64,000 nucleotides of DNA from an uncultured bacterium (GTDB lineage: Bacteria; Cyanobacteriota; Vampirovibrionia; Gastranaerophilales; Gastranaerophilaceae), in NCBI GenBank assembly GCA_949296425.1, contig CASFPN010000043.1, forward strand, positions 26,612 through 90,611. The letters run 5' to 3'. A model generated the notes under the pieces. It was not told the DNA's origin. It saw nothing but the letters and a program-made list of their open reading frames with translations, and did no database searches. Below, piece by piece: positions 8,304 to 16,709 of the stretch. Position 1 is the stretch's first letter; each line of letters starts with the position of its first letter. The translations under genes were made by a program, and so were the position numbers.

Positions 8304-8663
8304 ATGTATAATCATAACAAAAGTCTTACACCTTATGCAAAAGCTTTAAGAAAGAACATGACACCAGAAGAGCGCTGTTTGTGGTATAATTTTTTACGTC
8401 AATATAAAATTCGTTTTCTCCGTCAAAAAGTTATTAAAAATTATATTGTTGATTTTTATTGTTCAAAGGCATCATTGATTATTGAAATTGATGGCAGTCA
8501 GCATTATGAAGATAACGCAATATTAAATGACAGATTTCGAGATGAAGAATTGAGCAAGCTCGGATATAAGGTTTTAAGATTTACTAATATGGATATAAAA
8601 AATAATTTTGAGGGAGTTTGTTTTGTAATTGATAAAAATGTACAGGAAAGAATCCCCCTTTAA
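8304..8663 (+). CDS. DUF559 (Vsr-like endonuclease fold) protein
   Basis: 119 residues from ATG 8304 (MYNHNKSLTPYAKALRKNMT), preceded by GGAGG; a GTG at 8292 in the same frame would lie within that site. The sequence follows the DUF559 pattern: 'LRKNMTPEERCLWYNFLR' near the N-terminus, 'KVIKNYIVDFYCSKASLIIEIDGSQH' in the middle (the D...E-x-D catalytic-type residues of the PD-(D/E)XK/Vsr fold) and 'LGYKVLRFTNMDI' near the end. Family members are presumed single-domain nucleases whose role is not settled. The gene is bracketed by direct repeats R2 and R3, with the stop codon inside an inverted CCCCCTTT repeat (8652-8682), which suggests that it moved as a small cassette. Confidence 0.88.
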   Translation: MYNHNKSLTPYAKALRKNMTPEERCLWYNFLRQYKIRFLRQKVIKNYIVDFYCSKASLIIEIDGSQHYEDNAILNDRFRDEELSKLGYKVLRFTNMDIKNNFEGVCFVIDKNVQERIPL

Positions 8664-8692
8664 TTCCCCCTTTACAAGGGGGATAATATTTA

Positions 8693-8739
8693 TACCTTCC
8701 TAGCAAAGGGAGGGAGATCGCGTAAGCGGTGGAGGAATT
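8693..8739 (+). repeat. Direct repeat R3 downstream of DUF559 gene
   Basis: This copy closely matches R1 in its first half ('ccttcctagcaaagggaggga') and R2 in its second ('cgcgtaagcggtggaggaatt'). It is immediately preceded by the hairpin CCCCCTT-tac-AAGGGGG (8666-8682). It ends next to the stop codon of the convergent gene at 8738. Confidence 0.7.
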
Positions 8740-9070
8740 AATTATTTTTATTTTTCGCAACGCCTGGTGCATCTTTTATAATAAACGGTCTTACAAATGC
8801 CCAGGTGCCGTATAGTGATGTTAAAAGTCCTGCCCCCATTGTGGTTTTAAAAAGTTTAGGATGCTTCATTTTATTGACGAGTCCGCCTAAAGTTACAAGA
8901 GTTGTTCCTGCCATAATCCCGAGATAACCTTTAAATATAGTTCTCGGCACAACAATTGTATCTGTCATGTCTGATGAATTTCTTGTCTTTTCTTGAATTC
9001 TGTCAAGCCAGCTTTGCCTGCTTGATGAAGTGCCTGCAAATCCTAAATTGGTTATCATCTGAATTTTCAT
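8738..9070 (-). CDS. small membrane protein with N-terminal 'GFAG' motif (110 aa)
   Basis: Two hydrophobic segments (YLGIMAGTTLVTLGGLV near residue 50 and TMGAGLLTSLYGTWAFV near residue 78) predict a two-pass membrane protein. The N-terminus MKIQMITNLGFAGTS is not a signal peptide but resembles the short 'xxF[T/K/A][G/S]' leader seen on several unrelated proteins in this window. No clear Shine-Dalgarno or promoter is seen. The function is unknown; it runs tail-to-tail with the DUF559 cassette. Confidence 0.6.
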   Translation of the reverse strand: MKIQMITNLGFAGTSSSRQSWLDRIQEKTRNSSDMTDTIVVPRTIFKGYLGIMAGTTLVTLGGLVNKMKHPKLFKTTMGAGLLTSLYGTWAFVRPFIIKDAPGVAKNKNN

Positions 9071-9235
9071 AATGTCCCTAATCTATTCAGGAATGTATTT
9101 AAAAATGGCCTGAATTTACAGTTAAGAGCATAGCACACTTAATATAAACTTTCAAGCAACAGACTAAGTTGCAAATGTTGTTAAAATACGTTATTATTAT
9201 TAAAGCTAAATTGTTAATTAAATAAGGAGGGAAAT

Positions 9236-9996
9236 ATGAAAAAATTATTTGCTAATGCTTTTCGGGGGGGGGGCATTCTCAGCTCCCTGTAAGGTTTTTA
9301 AATGGATTTACCCTTGCCGAGGTATTGATTACTCTTGGTGTTATCGGTGTTGTTGCGGCCATGACTTTGCCTGTATTGATTAGTAAATACCGTGACAGAC
9401 AGTATGTGACAGGATTGAAAAAAGCAGTTGCAATTTTAGATAATGCGTACAGGCTTGCGATTTTTGAAAACGGCGGTAGTAATGATTTTGGTTATCTGGA
9501 AGCAGAATATGTTCCGCTCCCGCCAGAGGAAGGCTCAGGGGTTTATAATAAAAACGGTAATTACAATTCAGACATGTTGTTCAAGGCAATGAAAAGCCAT
9601 CTCAATGTTATAAAAGATTGTGGAAAAAACAGTGAGGACGGATGTTTCCCTGAAACATTGAAGTCTCCGTTCCGTGATAAAACTTGGAGTATTGTCCATA
9701 ATCAAGGGAATTCAAGACGTTTTTTTATATTGAGTGACGGCATGAGTATCGGAATTACTCCGGCTCTTGCTTATATTGATGTAAACGGATTAAAAGGACC
9801 GAATACTTTAGGTATTGATGTATTTCAGATTGCTTTAAATGAAAATGGTATCGGGTGGTATGATGACGGCAGTAATGGAACTCTGGAATGTTATACAAAT
9901 GAGTTTACCTGCTCGTCCTGGGTAATGGTTAATGACAACATTGATTATATTCATTGTGATGATTTGAATTGGAAAACTAAAACAAAGTGCAAATAA
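9236..9996 (+). CDS. Prepilin-like protein 1, frame interrupted at a G10 tract
   Basis: AAGGAGG (9224-9230) precedes ATG 9236. Translation reads MKKLFANAFR and then enters 10 G residues (9264-9273). With 10 G the frame ends at a TAA 18 codons in; with 11 it continues as ...LNGFTLAEVLITLG, the class III/type IV prepilin N-terminus with Glu at +5, followed by a hydrophobic helix and a ~200-residue globular part containing 'YIDVNGLKGPNTLGIDVF'. No ATG, GTG or TTG lies between the tract and FTLAEV, so this leader is needed for a full product. Type IV pilins and pseudopilins are cleaved by a PilD-type peptidase and assembled in the inner membrane. The tract is on the coding strand as G here, the opposite orientation to the other four genes. 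Confidence 0.8.
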
Positions 9997-10099
9997 TTAA
10001 CTATTTCTTAATATTTGAAAGGCAGTAACCACTTGATTAGTTTTTTTGTTAATGATATAAAAACCATGTGAGAGTTTTTATAAAAGAAAGGAAACACTT

Positions 10100-11104
10100 A
10101 TGGTAAATGTAGCAATTAACGGTTTTGGTAGAATCGGCCGTAACACTTTACGTGCCGCTATCAGAGAAGGTATTTTTGACAAAATTAATTATGTAGCAAT
10201 CAACGACCCCGGTTTGAAACCTGCTGAAGCTGCTTTGTTATTCAAACACGATTCAGTTATGGGTAAATTCGACGGTACTGTTGAAGCTTATGAAGAAGGT
10301 ATTATCGTAAATGGTAAAAAAATCAAATTCTTCGCAGAAAAAGATCCTGCTCAATTACCTTGGAAAGATTTAGGTGTAGAAGTTGTTGTTGAATCAACAG
10401 GTTTCTTCACAGATGCAACAAAAGCTCATGCTCATATTGATGCCGGTGCTAAAAAAGTTATCATTTCAGCTCCTGCTACAAATGAAGATATTACAATTGT
10501 TTTGGGTGTAAATGATAAAGAATACGACCCTGCAAAACACAATGTAATTTCTATGGCATCTTGTACAACTAACTGTTTGGCTCCTGTAGCTAAAGTTATT
10601 GATGAAAAATTCGGTATCGTTAAAGGTTTGATGACAACTGTTCACTCATACACAGGCGACCAGAGAATTTTAGACGCAGGTCACAAAGATCCGAGAAGAG
10701 CCAGAGCCGGTGCTTTGAATATCGTTCCTACAAAAACAGGTGCAGCAAAAGCAGTTGCTCTTGTATTACCTCAATTGAAAGGTAAATTGGACGGTTTCGC
10801 TATGAGAGTTCCTACTCCGGACGTATCTTTAGTTGACGTTGTATTTGAACTTTCTAAAGATGTTACTGTAGAAGAAGTTAATGCAGCATTAAAAGCAGGT
10901 GCTGACGGACACGTTCTTTGCTATACTGAAGAACCGTTAGTATCTTCTGACTACATCGGAACATCTCAATCATCAACTGTTGACGCTTTGTTAACTCGTG
11001 TAATGGGCGGAAACCAGGTTAAAATCATTTCTTGGTACGATAACGAAATGGGTTATTCTACAAGATTGGCTGAAACCACATTGATGGTTGCTTCAAAATT
11101 ATAA
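10100..11104 (+). CDS. gapA: Type I glyceraldehyde-3-phosphate dehydrogenase
   Basis: 334 residues, the standard GAPDH length. It starts INGFGRIGRN (Rossmann NAD-binding motif) and contains the active-site SCTTNCLAP near residue 152, with GTSQSSTVDA and WYDNEMGYS near the end. The enzyme oxidatively phosphorylates glyceraldehyde-3-phosphate in glycolysis. AAGGAAA precedes the ATG. The gene is monocistronic, closed by a strong terminator. Codon choice is visibly more uniform than its neighbours, as expected for a highly expressed gene. Confidence 0.97.
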   Translation: MVNVAINGFGRIGRNTLRAAIREGIFDKINYVAINDPGLKPAEAALLFKHDSVMGKFDGTVEAYEEGIIVNGKKIKFFAEKDPAQLPWKDLGVEVVVESTGFFTDATKAHAHIDAGAKKVIISAPATNEDITIVLGVNDKEYDPAKHNVISMASCTTNCLAPVAKVIDEKFGIVKGLMTTVHSYTGDQRILDAGHKDPRRARAGALNIVPTKTGAAKAVALVLPQLKGKLDGFAMRVPTPDVSLVDVVFELSKDVTVEEVNAALKAGADGHVLCYTEEPLVSSDYIGTSQSSTVDALLTRVMGGNQVKIISWYDNEMGYSTRLAETTLMVASKL

Positions 11105-11130
11105 TTTTTTGAAGTCACATATTATTAAAC

Positions 11131-11162
11131 AAAAGAGTTCGTCTGTTTGACGGACTCTTTTG
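11131..11162 (+). terminator. Rho-independent terminator of gapA
   Basis: Stem AAAAGAGTTCGTC / GACGGACTCTTTT with a short TGTTT loop and trailing T residues, 27 bases after the gapA stop. Confidence 0.85.
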
Positions 11163-11229
11163 TTATACAGTTGTGTGATTGTATATTTTTTCCCTCTATT
11201 AATAATTAGTTTATAAAGGAGGAAAATTT

Positions 11230-11421
11230 ATGCATATTTTAAAACTAATTACGTTTATTCTTGTTATTATAGGAGCTTTAAATTGGGGATTGGTAGGCTT
11301 TTTCAATATTGATCTGGTTGCAATGATATTTGGAGAAATGACAGTCCTGTCAAGAATAGTTTATTCTCTTGTCGGTATCAGTGCTGTAATTTATGCCGCA
11401 TTAGCCTATAAAGATTTGTAA
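11230..11421 (+). CDS. DUF378 family small membrane protein
   Basis: 63 residues after a perfect AAGGAGG. Two transmembrane helices surround the family signature 'GALNWGLVGFF' (residues ~16-26) and a second helix 'SLVGISAVIYAALA'. DUF378 proteins (YuzA-like) are short membrane proteins of unknown role. The gene stands alone between gapA and the convergent purA and ends only six bases from the purA stop. Confidence 0.85.
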   Translation: MHILKLITFILVIIGALNWGLVGFFNIDLVAMIFGEMTVLSRIVYSLVGISAVIYAALAYKDL

Positions 11422-11426
11422 TATGT

Positions 11427-12707
11427 TTAGTTCTTGAAAATTGTCTGTTCTCTGTCAGGGCCTACGCTGATAATTGAAATCGGAATTTCCAGCAGTTCTT
11501 CGATACGTGCAAGATATTTTTTGCAGTTATCAGGTAATTCGTTGTATTCTTTAATATCAGATATATTTTTCCACCATCCTTTATGGATTTCATAGACAGG
11601 CTCCATATATTTATGGATAAAAACGTCAGTGGGATAACTTTTATACACATTTCCGTTTCTGGTATCTTTATACCCTGTACAGATTTTTATTTCATCAAAC
11701 GTATCAAATACATCAATTTTTGTTAATGCAATAGATGTTAAGCCGCCAACCAACACGGCATATTTCATTGTTACTGCATCAAACCAGCCGCAGCGTCTTG
11801 GTCTGCCTGTTGTAACACCGTATTCGTGTCCTATTTCCCGGATTTTGTCGCCGGTTTCGTCTTTTAGTTCTGTAACAAAAGGCCCTTCGCCTACTCTTGT
11901 TACATAGGCTTTTGCAACACCTATAACTTCATCAATCATTGTCGGACCGTATCCAGAGCCTGTTGCAGCACCGCCGCCTATAGGGTTAGATGAAGTTACA
12001 AACGGATATGTTCCGTAATCAACATCAAGCATTACCCCTTGTGCACCTTCGAAAAGTATTGCTTTACCGCTTCGTTTGGCATCTTCAAGTTCTTTTTGCC
12101 AGGTTTCGCATACGTAAGGTCTGAAAATTTCGGCATATTTTTCACAAAGAGCGAGAATGCAATCTTTTGTATAAGGTTGAAGTCCGTAAACTTTTTCCAG
12201 AATTTTGTTTTTTAAAGGAAGTATTATATCAAGTTTTTCATTAAGAGCTTCTTGTGAATACAAATCTTGAATTTTTAGACCGATTCTTGCCATTTTGTCG
12301 GTGTAGGTAGGACCTATGCCTTTTTTTGTTGTTCCTATTTTGCCCTTAGTGGCAGTACTTTCGGCATATCCGTCCACTTCCGTGTGATAAGGCATTGTGA
12401 TAGAAGCAAGCGGATTAATTTTAAGATTTGAAACATCAATACCTTCATTTATTAGTCCCTGTACTTCCTGTTCAAAATATTCGGGCAAAATAACTGTTCC
12501 TGCGCCGATGAAGCATTTTTTCCCTTTATATAAAATACCTGATGGTATTAAATGAAATTTAAAAGTTTTGTTATGAGCGACAACAGTGTGTCCTGCGTTG
12601 CATCCGCCCTGATATCTTATAATCAAATCAGCATCCTGCGCTAATATATCAGTAATTTTAGCTTTGCCTTCATCGCCCCACTGAGCGCCTACTACAACCT
12701 TATTCAT
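11427..12707 (-). CDS. purA: Adenylosuccinate synthetase
   Basis: 426 residues. The N-terminal GTP-binding segment QWGDEGKAK and the catalytic 'GGCNAGHTVV' are present, as are IGTTKKGIGPTY, FEGAQGVMLD and TTGRPRRCGWFD. The enzyme joins IMP and aspartate using GTP, the first step of AMP synthesis from IMP. 'AAGGATAAGGG' lies just before the start codon. There is no other purine gene nearby, so it is probably transcribed alone. Downstream it converges on the DUF378 gene. Confidence 0.97.
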   Translation of the reverse strand: MNKVVVGAQWGDEGKAKITDILAQDADLIIRYQGGCNAGHTVVAHNKTFKFHLIPSGILYKGKKCFIGAGTVILPEYFEQEVQGLINEGIDVSNLKINPLASITMPYHTEVDGYAESTATKGKIGTTKKGIGPTYTDKMARIGLKIQDLYSQEALNEKLDIILPLKNKILEKVYGLQPYTKDCILALCEKYAEIFRPYVCETWQKELEDAKRSGKAILFEGAQGVMLDVDYGTYPFVTSSNPIGGGAATGSGYGPTMIDEVIGVAKAYVTRVGEGPFVTELKDETGDKIREIGHEYGVTTGRPRRCGWFDAVTMKYAVLVGGLTSIALTKIDVFDTFDEIKICTGYKDTRNGNVYKSYPTDVFIHKYMEPVYEIHKGWWKNISDIKEYNELPDNCKKYLARIEELLEIPISIISVGPDREQTIFKN

Positions 12708-12759
12708 ATCCCTTATCCTTTCATAAAGCTTTTTCCTGATTTATTTTAGCACAAAAAGT

Positions 12760-12870
12760 TTATTTAATCCAAGGGTAATCTTCAGGTATTTTCCATCCAT
12801 TTTTAATTATTGATACTTCGGGCAAGGTAAACCGTTTAGTAATCAGCCTTTCTAGGGGCAATTCCCAGCT
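12760..12870 (-). pseudogene. Collapsed prepilin-like relic
   Basis: On the minus strand 'gaattgccccta' near 12850-12860 is a shortened copy of the leader tract. It is followed in one open frame by RFTLPEV (the prepilin N-terminal motif) and then directly by NGWKIPEDYPWIK and a stop. The last part matches the C-terminus of prepilin-like gene 4 (DGWQIKDDYPF). The whole middle of the gene is missing and no start codon or ribosome site remains. It looks like a deletion derivative of the prepilin family. Confidence 0.7.
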
Positions 12871-12872
12871 TG

Positions 12873-13871
12873 CTACTCTTTATTGTTTAATATTTCTGTT
12901 GTTAATTTTGGCAGAATTTCAAAAGCATCCCCGACAATTCCGCAGTCGCTTATTTCAAATATAGGAGCTTTTTCATCTGTATTAATTGCAATAATTTTGT
13001 CACTATCCTGCATCCCTACAATGTGTTGAATAGCACCTGAAATCCCGCAGGCTATATAGAGTTTTGGCGTAACTGTTTTTCCTGTCTGTCCTATTTGAAT
13101 ATCGACAGGAGCAAGTCCCATTTCAACTGCCCCGCGGCTAGCTGCTATGCAGGCTCCAATGCTTTCTGCAAAATTTTTCAATAACTCAAATCCCGCTTCA
13201 TTTTTCATCCCTTTGCCGCCCGCAACAATAATATCAGCACTGTCAAGTTCATTTATTGCAGTATTTAAGCCTTTTACAAATTCTACAAATTTTACTTTTG
13301 TATCAACGTTGTCAATATCAGGTTTAATATAAATAAATTTTGTATCTTTTACTATATTTTCAGGCGCGGGTTTAAATACTTTTGGTCTTACGGTTGCCAT
13401 TTGCGGCAGAGTTTTGCACAAAATTGTTGCCATCAACTTGCCGCCAAATGTCGGACGTGTTGCAGCAAGCTGTCCTTTTTCATTAATATCAAGCCCTGTG
13501 CAGTCAGCCGTTAAGCCGGTATGAAGCGAGGATGAAATTTTCGGAGCAAGATCCCTTCCCTGTGTTGTTGCACCAATAAGGACAATTTCAGGCTTAACTT
13601 CATTGATAACATCTACTGCTATTTTAGAGTATAGTTCTGTTGAATAGTTCGCAAACCTATCATGTTCAGCGATATAAACATAGTCAAAACCTGAGTTTAT
13701 AAAAGCTTCTTTAAATTCTTCAGCTAATCCGGTTTTGCATATTAAAAGCGCCGAAACATCAGCGTTGTTTAATTTTTTCGCAAGTTCCTGAGCTTTATAA
13801 GCGAGTTCAAAAAGTACTGTATGAATATAATTCTCTTTTGTAACTTCTGCATATAATAGTATATTACTCAA
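12873..13871 (-). CDS. etfA: Electron transfer flavoprotein alpha subunit
   Basis: 332 residues. The N-terminal ETF domain is followed by the FAD-binding C-terminal domain with 'AGGKGMKNEAGFELL' (near residue 218), 'IGQTGKTVTPKLYIACGISGAIQH' and 'INTDEKAPIFEISDCGIVGDAFEILP'. EtfA with EtfB carries electrons from acyl-CoA dehydrogenases or takes part in bifurcation. The start overlaps the end of etfB by eight bases, indicating one operon and coupled translation. No bcd or hbd gene is in the window, so the electron donor is not evident here. Confidence 0.95.
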   Translation of the reverse strand: MSNILLYAEVTKENYIHTVLFELAYKAQELAKKLNNADVSALLICKTGLAEEFKEAFINSGFDYVYIAEHDRFANYSTELYSKIAVDVINEVKPEIVLIGATTQGRDLAPKISSSLHTGLTADCTGLDINEKGQLAATRPTFGGKLMATILCKTLPQMATVRPKVFKPAPENIVKDTKFIYIKPDIDNVDTKVKFVEFVKGLNTAINELDSADIIVAGGKGMKNEAGFELLKNFAESIGACIAASRGAVEMGLAPVDIQIGQTGKTVTPKLYIACGISGAIQHIVGMQDSDKIIAINTDEKAPIFEISDCGIVGDAFEILPKLTTEILNNKE

Positions 13872-14649
13872 TGTTCAGCCCTCCGAATTCTTTTATTTTT
13901 TCCGCAAGAGCTATACAATTTTCGCAGATTTCACATTTTTCTCTGTTATGTACAGGACGGAAAGCTTTGCTTACATAAGTGGGAGACCCTTTAATCCCGG
14001 TGTCCTCTGGAGTTAATCCTATATCATCCATTGAATAAGTTGTAATGCAAGCATTTTTTGCTTTTATAAATCCATTTATCAGAGGGCGTGTTGTTTCTTC
14101 AATCCCTTTTAGCACACAAACAAGAGCTGGAAATTCTACTTTAAGTGTTTCAAAACCTTCTTCAATTTGCCTTACAGCACAAATTGAGCTGCTGTCGCAT
14201 TGTTTTAATTCTTTTACAAATGTAATCTGAGGAATGCCAAGCTGATTTGCAATACTCGGCCCTGTTTGTGCGGTATCACCATCTATTGCAAATTGACCGC
14301 AAATTATTAAATCATAATCCTGTAGTTTTGATTTAATTGCTGAAGCTATTGTTTTGCCTGTAGCATAAGTATCTGCGCCGGCAAATTTTTTATCGGAAAT
14401 TAACACACCTTTATCACATCCGAGTGCTATTGCCTGACGTAATATAGATTCAGCCTGCTTGGGTCCCATTGTCAAAACGGTTATTTCAACATTTTCAAGA
14501 TTTTGCTTTAGCTTTAAAGCTTCTTCTATCGCATAAACATCATAAGGGTTTATTATACTTTCGACCCCTTCCCGTTGAATCGTGTTATTTTCAGTCCACT
14601 TGATGTCTGTTGTGTCAGGAACCTGTTTTATACAGACTATAATTTTCAT
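13864..14649 (-). CDS. etfB: Electron transfer flavoprotein beta subunit
   Basis: 261 residues opening with CIKQVPDTTDIKW, the ETF-beta start, and containing 'NPYDVYAIEEALKLK', 'GKTIASAI' and 'DGDTAQTGPSIANQLGIPQ'. It forms the heterodimer with EtfA and binds AMP or, in bifurcating systems, a second FAD. The C-terminus has an added 'CEICENCIALAEKIKEFGG' with three Cys, slightly unusual and perhaps a metal or Fe-S site. It is the upstream partner of etfA, and the Cys-rich mini-gene and NfnA-like gene precede it in the same direction. Confidence 0.95.
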   Translation of the reverse strand: MKIIVCIKQVPDTTDIKWTENNTIQREGVESIINPYDVYAIEEALKLKQNLENVEITVLTMGPKQAESILRQAIALGCDKGVLISDKKFAGADTYATGKTIASAIKSKLQDYDLIICGQFAIDGDTAQTGPSIANQLGIPQITFVKELKQCDSSSICAVRQIEEGFETLKVEFPALVCVLKGIEETTRPLINGFIKAKNACITTYSMDDIGLTPEDTGIKGSPTYVSKAFRPVHNREKCEICENCIALAEKIKEFGGLNIE

Positions 14650-14658
14650 ATTAAAACC

Positions 14659-14841
14659 TTATCTGTGAATTTTAGATGCTTTTTGTCTGGCTGTTGTTTC
14701 AAGCAAAGCATTATATGCAAGCATGTATACCGAACATTTTCTTACGCTCGGTACAAACCAGGCGCAGCTTTCGAGTGTACAAACTTTATCAATATCCGAC
14801 CCTGCACTCATCAGCGGGCAATATGGAATGTCTTTAGCCAT
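14659..14841 (-). CDS. Cysteine-rich small protein in the etf-nfnA operon (60 aa)
   Basis: A 60-residue ORF fits tightly between the NfnA-like gene (10 bases upstream) and etfB (10 bases downstream). AGGAGAG lies before its ATG. Cysteines occur at residues ~8, 21, 26 and 35 (C-x12-C-x4-C-x8-C), and a Trp follows the third. The spacing is not a standard ferredoxin, but an iron-sulfur or zinc site is plausible. Its position suggests a role in electron transfer between the flavoproteins. It is real by context; its function is inferred only. Confidence 0.7.
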   Translation of the reverse strand: MAKDIPYCPLMSAGSDIDKVCTLESCAWFVPSVRKCSVYMLAYNALLETTARQKASKIHR

Positions 14842-14850
14842 AATTCTCTC

Positions 14851-15693
14851 CTATTTATTGACTGACTGTTTTAGTAAATTACAGTTTTCGTCACGTTTCC
14901 TTTCCTGATCTTTATAAATTTTAGTTCTGTTTATAACTTCGTCAAAATCAATTTTATGTGCATCAAAGTCAGGTCCGTCAACGCAGGCAAATTTTGTTTC
15001 CCCGCCGACAGTAAGACGGCATGCTCCGCACATTCCTGTACCGTCAACCATAATCGGATTCATGCTTGCTTCAGTATAAATCCCTTTATCGCGGGTTAAA
15101 TCCGCCACTGCTCTCATCATGGGCATTGGTCCGACGGCTATTGCGTAATCTATTTTCTCGCGTTCCATTAGCCTTTGCAAAACCTGTGTAACAAATCCTT
15201 TTTCGCCTAATGTTCCGTCATCCGTTGTTATAAAAAGTTCTGAACAGGCATCTTTCATTTTATCCTGCCAGAAAATTAAATCTTTTGTTCTGGCTCCCAT
15301 AATCATGTAAACCTTGTTGCCTGCTTCTTTAAAAGCTTTAGCAATCAAATAACAAGGAGCTGCACCATAACCGCCGGCAAGACAGACAACCGTTCCGTAT
15401 TTTTTTATGTGTGTGGGTTGTCCGAGCGGGCCTGCAATATCATGAATCTCTTCGCCTTCATTTAAGGCCGCAAGTTGTTTTGTTGAATACCCTACAGCCA
15501 TGAATACAAGTGTCAGTTCGCCTTTTTCTTTGTTTACATCGGCAATGGTAAGCGGAACACGTTCACTGTTTTCGTTTGCTCTGAAAATTATAAACTGTCC
15601 TGCCTTTGCATTTCTTACTACATAGGGTGCTTCAACCGTAATCTCAAACTGATTCGGGCACAATTCTTTTTTTGATAATATTTTGTATCCCAT
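14851..15693 (-). CDS. NfnA-like FAD/NAD-binding reductase (sulfide/dihydroorotate dehydrogenase-like)
   Basis: 280 residues from ATG 15693 (MGYKILSKKEL); ATG 15699 is possible but sits too close to the AAGAAAGAG ribosome site. The sequence follows the ferredoxin-NADP reductase subunit alpha family: FAD-binding 'RVPLTIADV', nucleotide-binding 'GGYGAAPCYLIAKA', and a C-terminal 2Fe-2S-type cluster 'DGTGMCGACRLTVGGETKFAC'. In NfnAB this small subunit pairs with a GltD-like NfnB for bifurcating transhydrogenation. No NfnB gene is adjacent here; instead the Cys-rich mini-gene and EtfBA follow, so a different partner is possible. A good promoter precedes it. Confidence 0.88.
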   Translation of the reverse strand: MGYKILSKKELCPNQFEITVEAPYVVRNAKAGQFIIFRANENSERVPLTIADVNKEKGELTLVFMAVGYSTKQLAALNEGEEIHDIAGPLGQPTHIKKYGTVVCLAGGYGAAPCYLIAKAFKEAGNKVYMIMGARTKDLIFWQDKMKDACSELFITTDDGTLGEKGFVTQVLQRLMEREKIDYAIAVGPMPMMRAVADLTRDKGIYTEASMNPIMVDGTGMCGACRLTVGGETKFACVDGPDFDAHKIDFDEVINRTKIYKDQERKRDENCNLLKQSVNK

Positions 15694-15717
15694 ATTCATC
15701 TCTTTCTTATATACCAA

Positions 15718-15746
15718 ATTATACACTAAAAATCGAAAGAGGACAA
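15718..15746 (-). promoter_or_regulatory. Promoter of the nfnA-etfBA operon
   Basis: On the minus strand TTGTCC (15746-15741), a 17-base spacer and TATAAT (15723-15718) stand before the AAGAAAGAG ribosome site. The promoter overlaps the 3' end of the upstream prepilin-like gene, which fixes the reductase start downstream of it. Confidence 0.7.
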
Positions 15747-15755
15747 TAGATGTTT

Positions 15756-16651
15756 TTAAGGTAAGCATTCAAAATATGTTTTTGTGCTGTCATACGGGCA
15801 TTCATTTTTCAAAGCATAATAAGAACAGCCAATGCCGTTTGCTTTCTGGCTTGAGGTCAAATTACACGGGTTTCCGGCTCTTTCTTTAACGTGTTCTTTG
15901 CCTTCATCGTATTCTATATTATCAAGTTCTTCATCGGACAATATTTCCGGCTTATTAGTTGCAGCTGCCAGAGCATCATTTTTAGAATTTATCTTAAAAA
16001 CAAATATGTCATGTCCTAATTTATTAGGTTTTTTGGAACCGTTTGTATCTATACCTACATACACTTTTAATTCGATTATACTAAAGTTAATATAACTTCC
16101 ATCCGGCATAGCGTAAGTATTAAATATAGGATCACCAATTCCTGCAAGATCATTAACAGTTACAACTTGCTTATTATTATATGTTCTTATTGTTTCATTA
16201 TTCCTTCTATCAATAAAATTATCCGTCACTTTCCAGGGGGCGTTTATTCGTTTATTTATCAAACTCTTAAACAAAATCTCATAACATTCGTCAGCGTGAT
16301 CATACGGCATACCGCTGCCGACATCATACGGATAGTATGCACAATACTGTGCAAAATTGTCAATTCCTGAATCAGCCTTTGCTTTTAAAATAGCCTGAGA
16401 AACAACAGATATTGATTTTTTGTATTGAGTTTCAAGTGCTTTGTTTTGGAATTTATGAATTAATGACGGCATTGTCATAGCAGCAACAACACCTATTATG
16501 CCGAGCGTGATTAACACCTCTGCTAAAGTGAACGCACATTTGTGTTGACAGTTCAACAGGGCTATGTGTGTAGTCCGCTCTGGTAAACTAAATCGTTCAC
16601 TAGTCAGGCTTTCGGGGGGGGGGCAATTCTCAGCTTCTTAATCTTTTTCAT
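15756..16651 (-). CDS. Prepilin-like protein 2, frame interrupted at a C10 tract
   Basis: AGGAG precedes ATG 16651; translation reads MKKIKKLRIAPPP through 10 C residues (complement of 16614-16623). With 10 C the frame ends at TGA two codons later. With 11 it runs on as ESLTSERFSLPERTTHIALLNCQHKCA and then FTLAEVLITLG, the prepilin N-terminus. A TTG at 16556 could serve as a weak internal start. The mature part (~250 residues) contains 'GIDTNGSKKPNKLGHDIFVFKI' and several Cys near the C-terminus. The gene would encode a secreted or surface pseudopilin if read through. The leader is nearly the same as that of prepilin-like gene 5. Confidence 0.8.
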
Positions 16652-16709
16652 AATAAAACTCCTCTTAATTTTTACAACTTTTCTATTATTTACGATTTTT
16701 TAATGTTTG

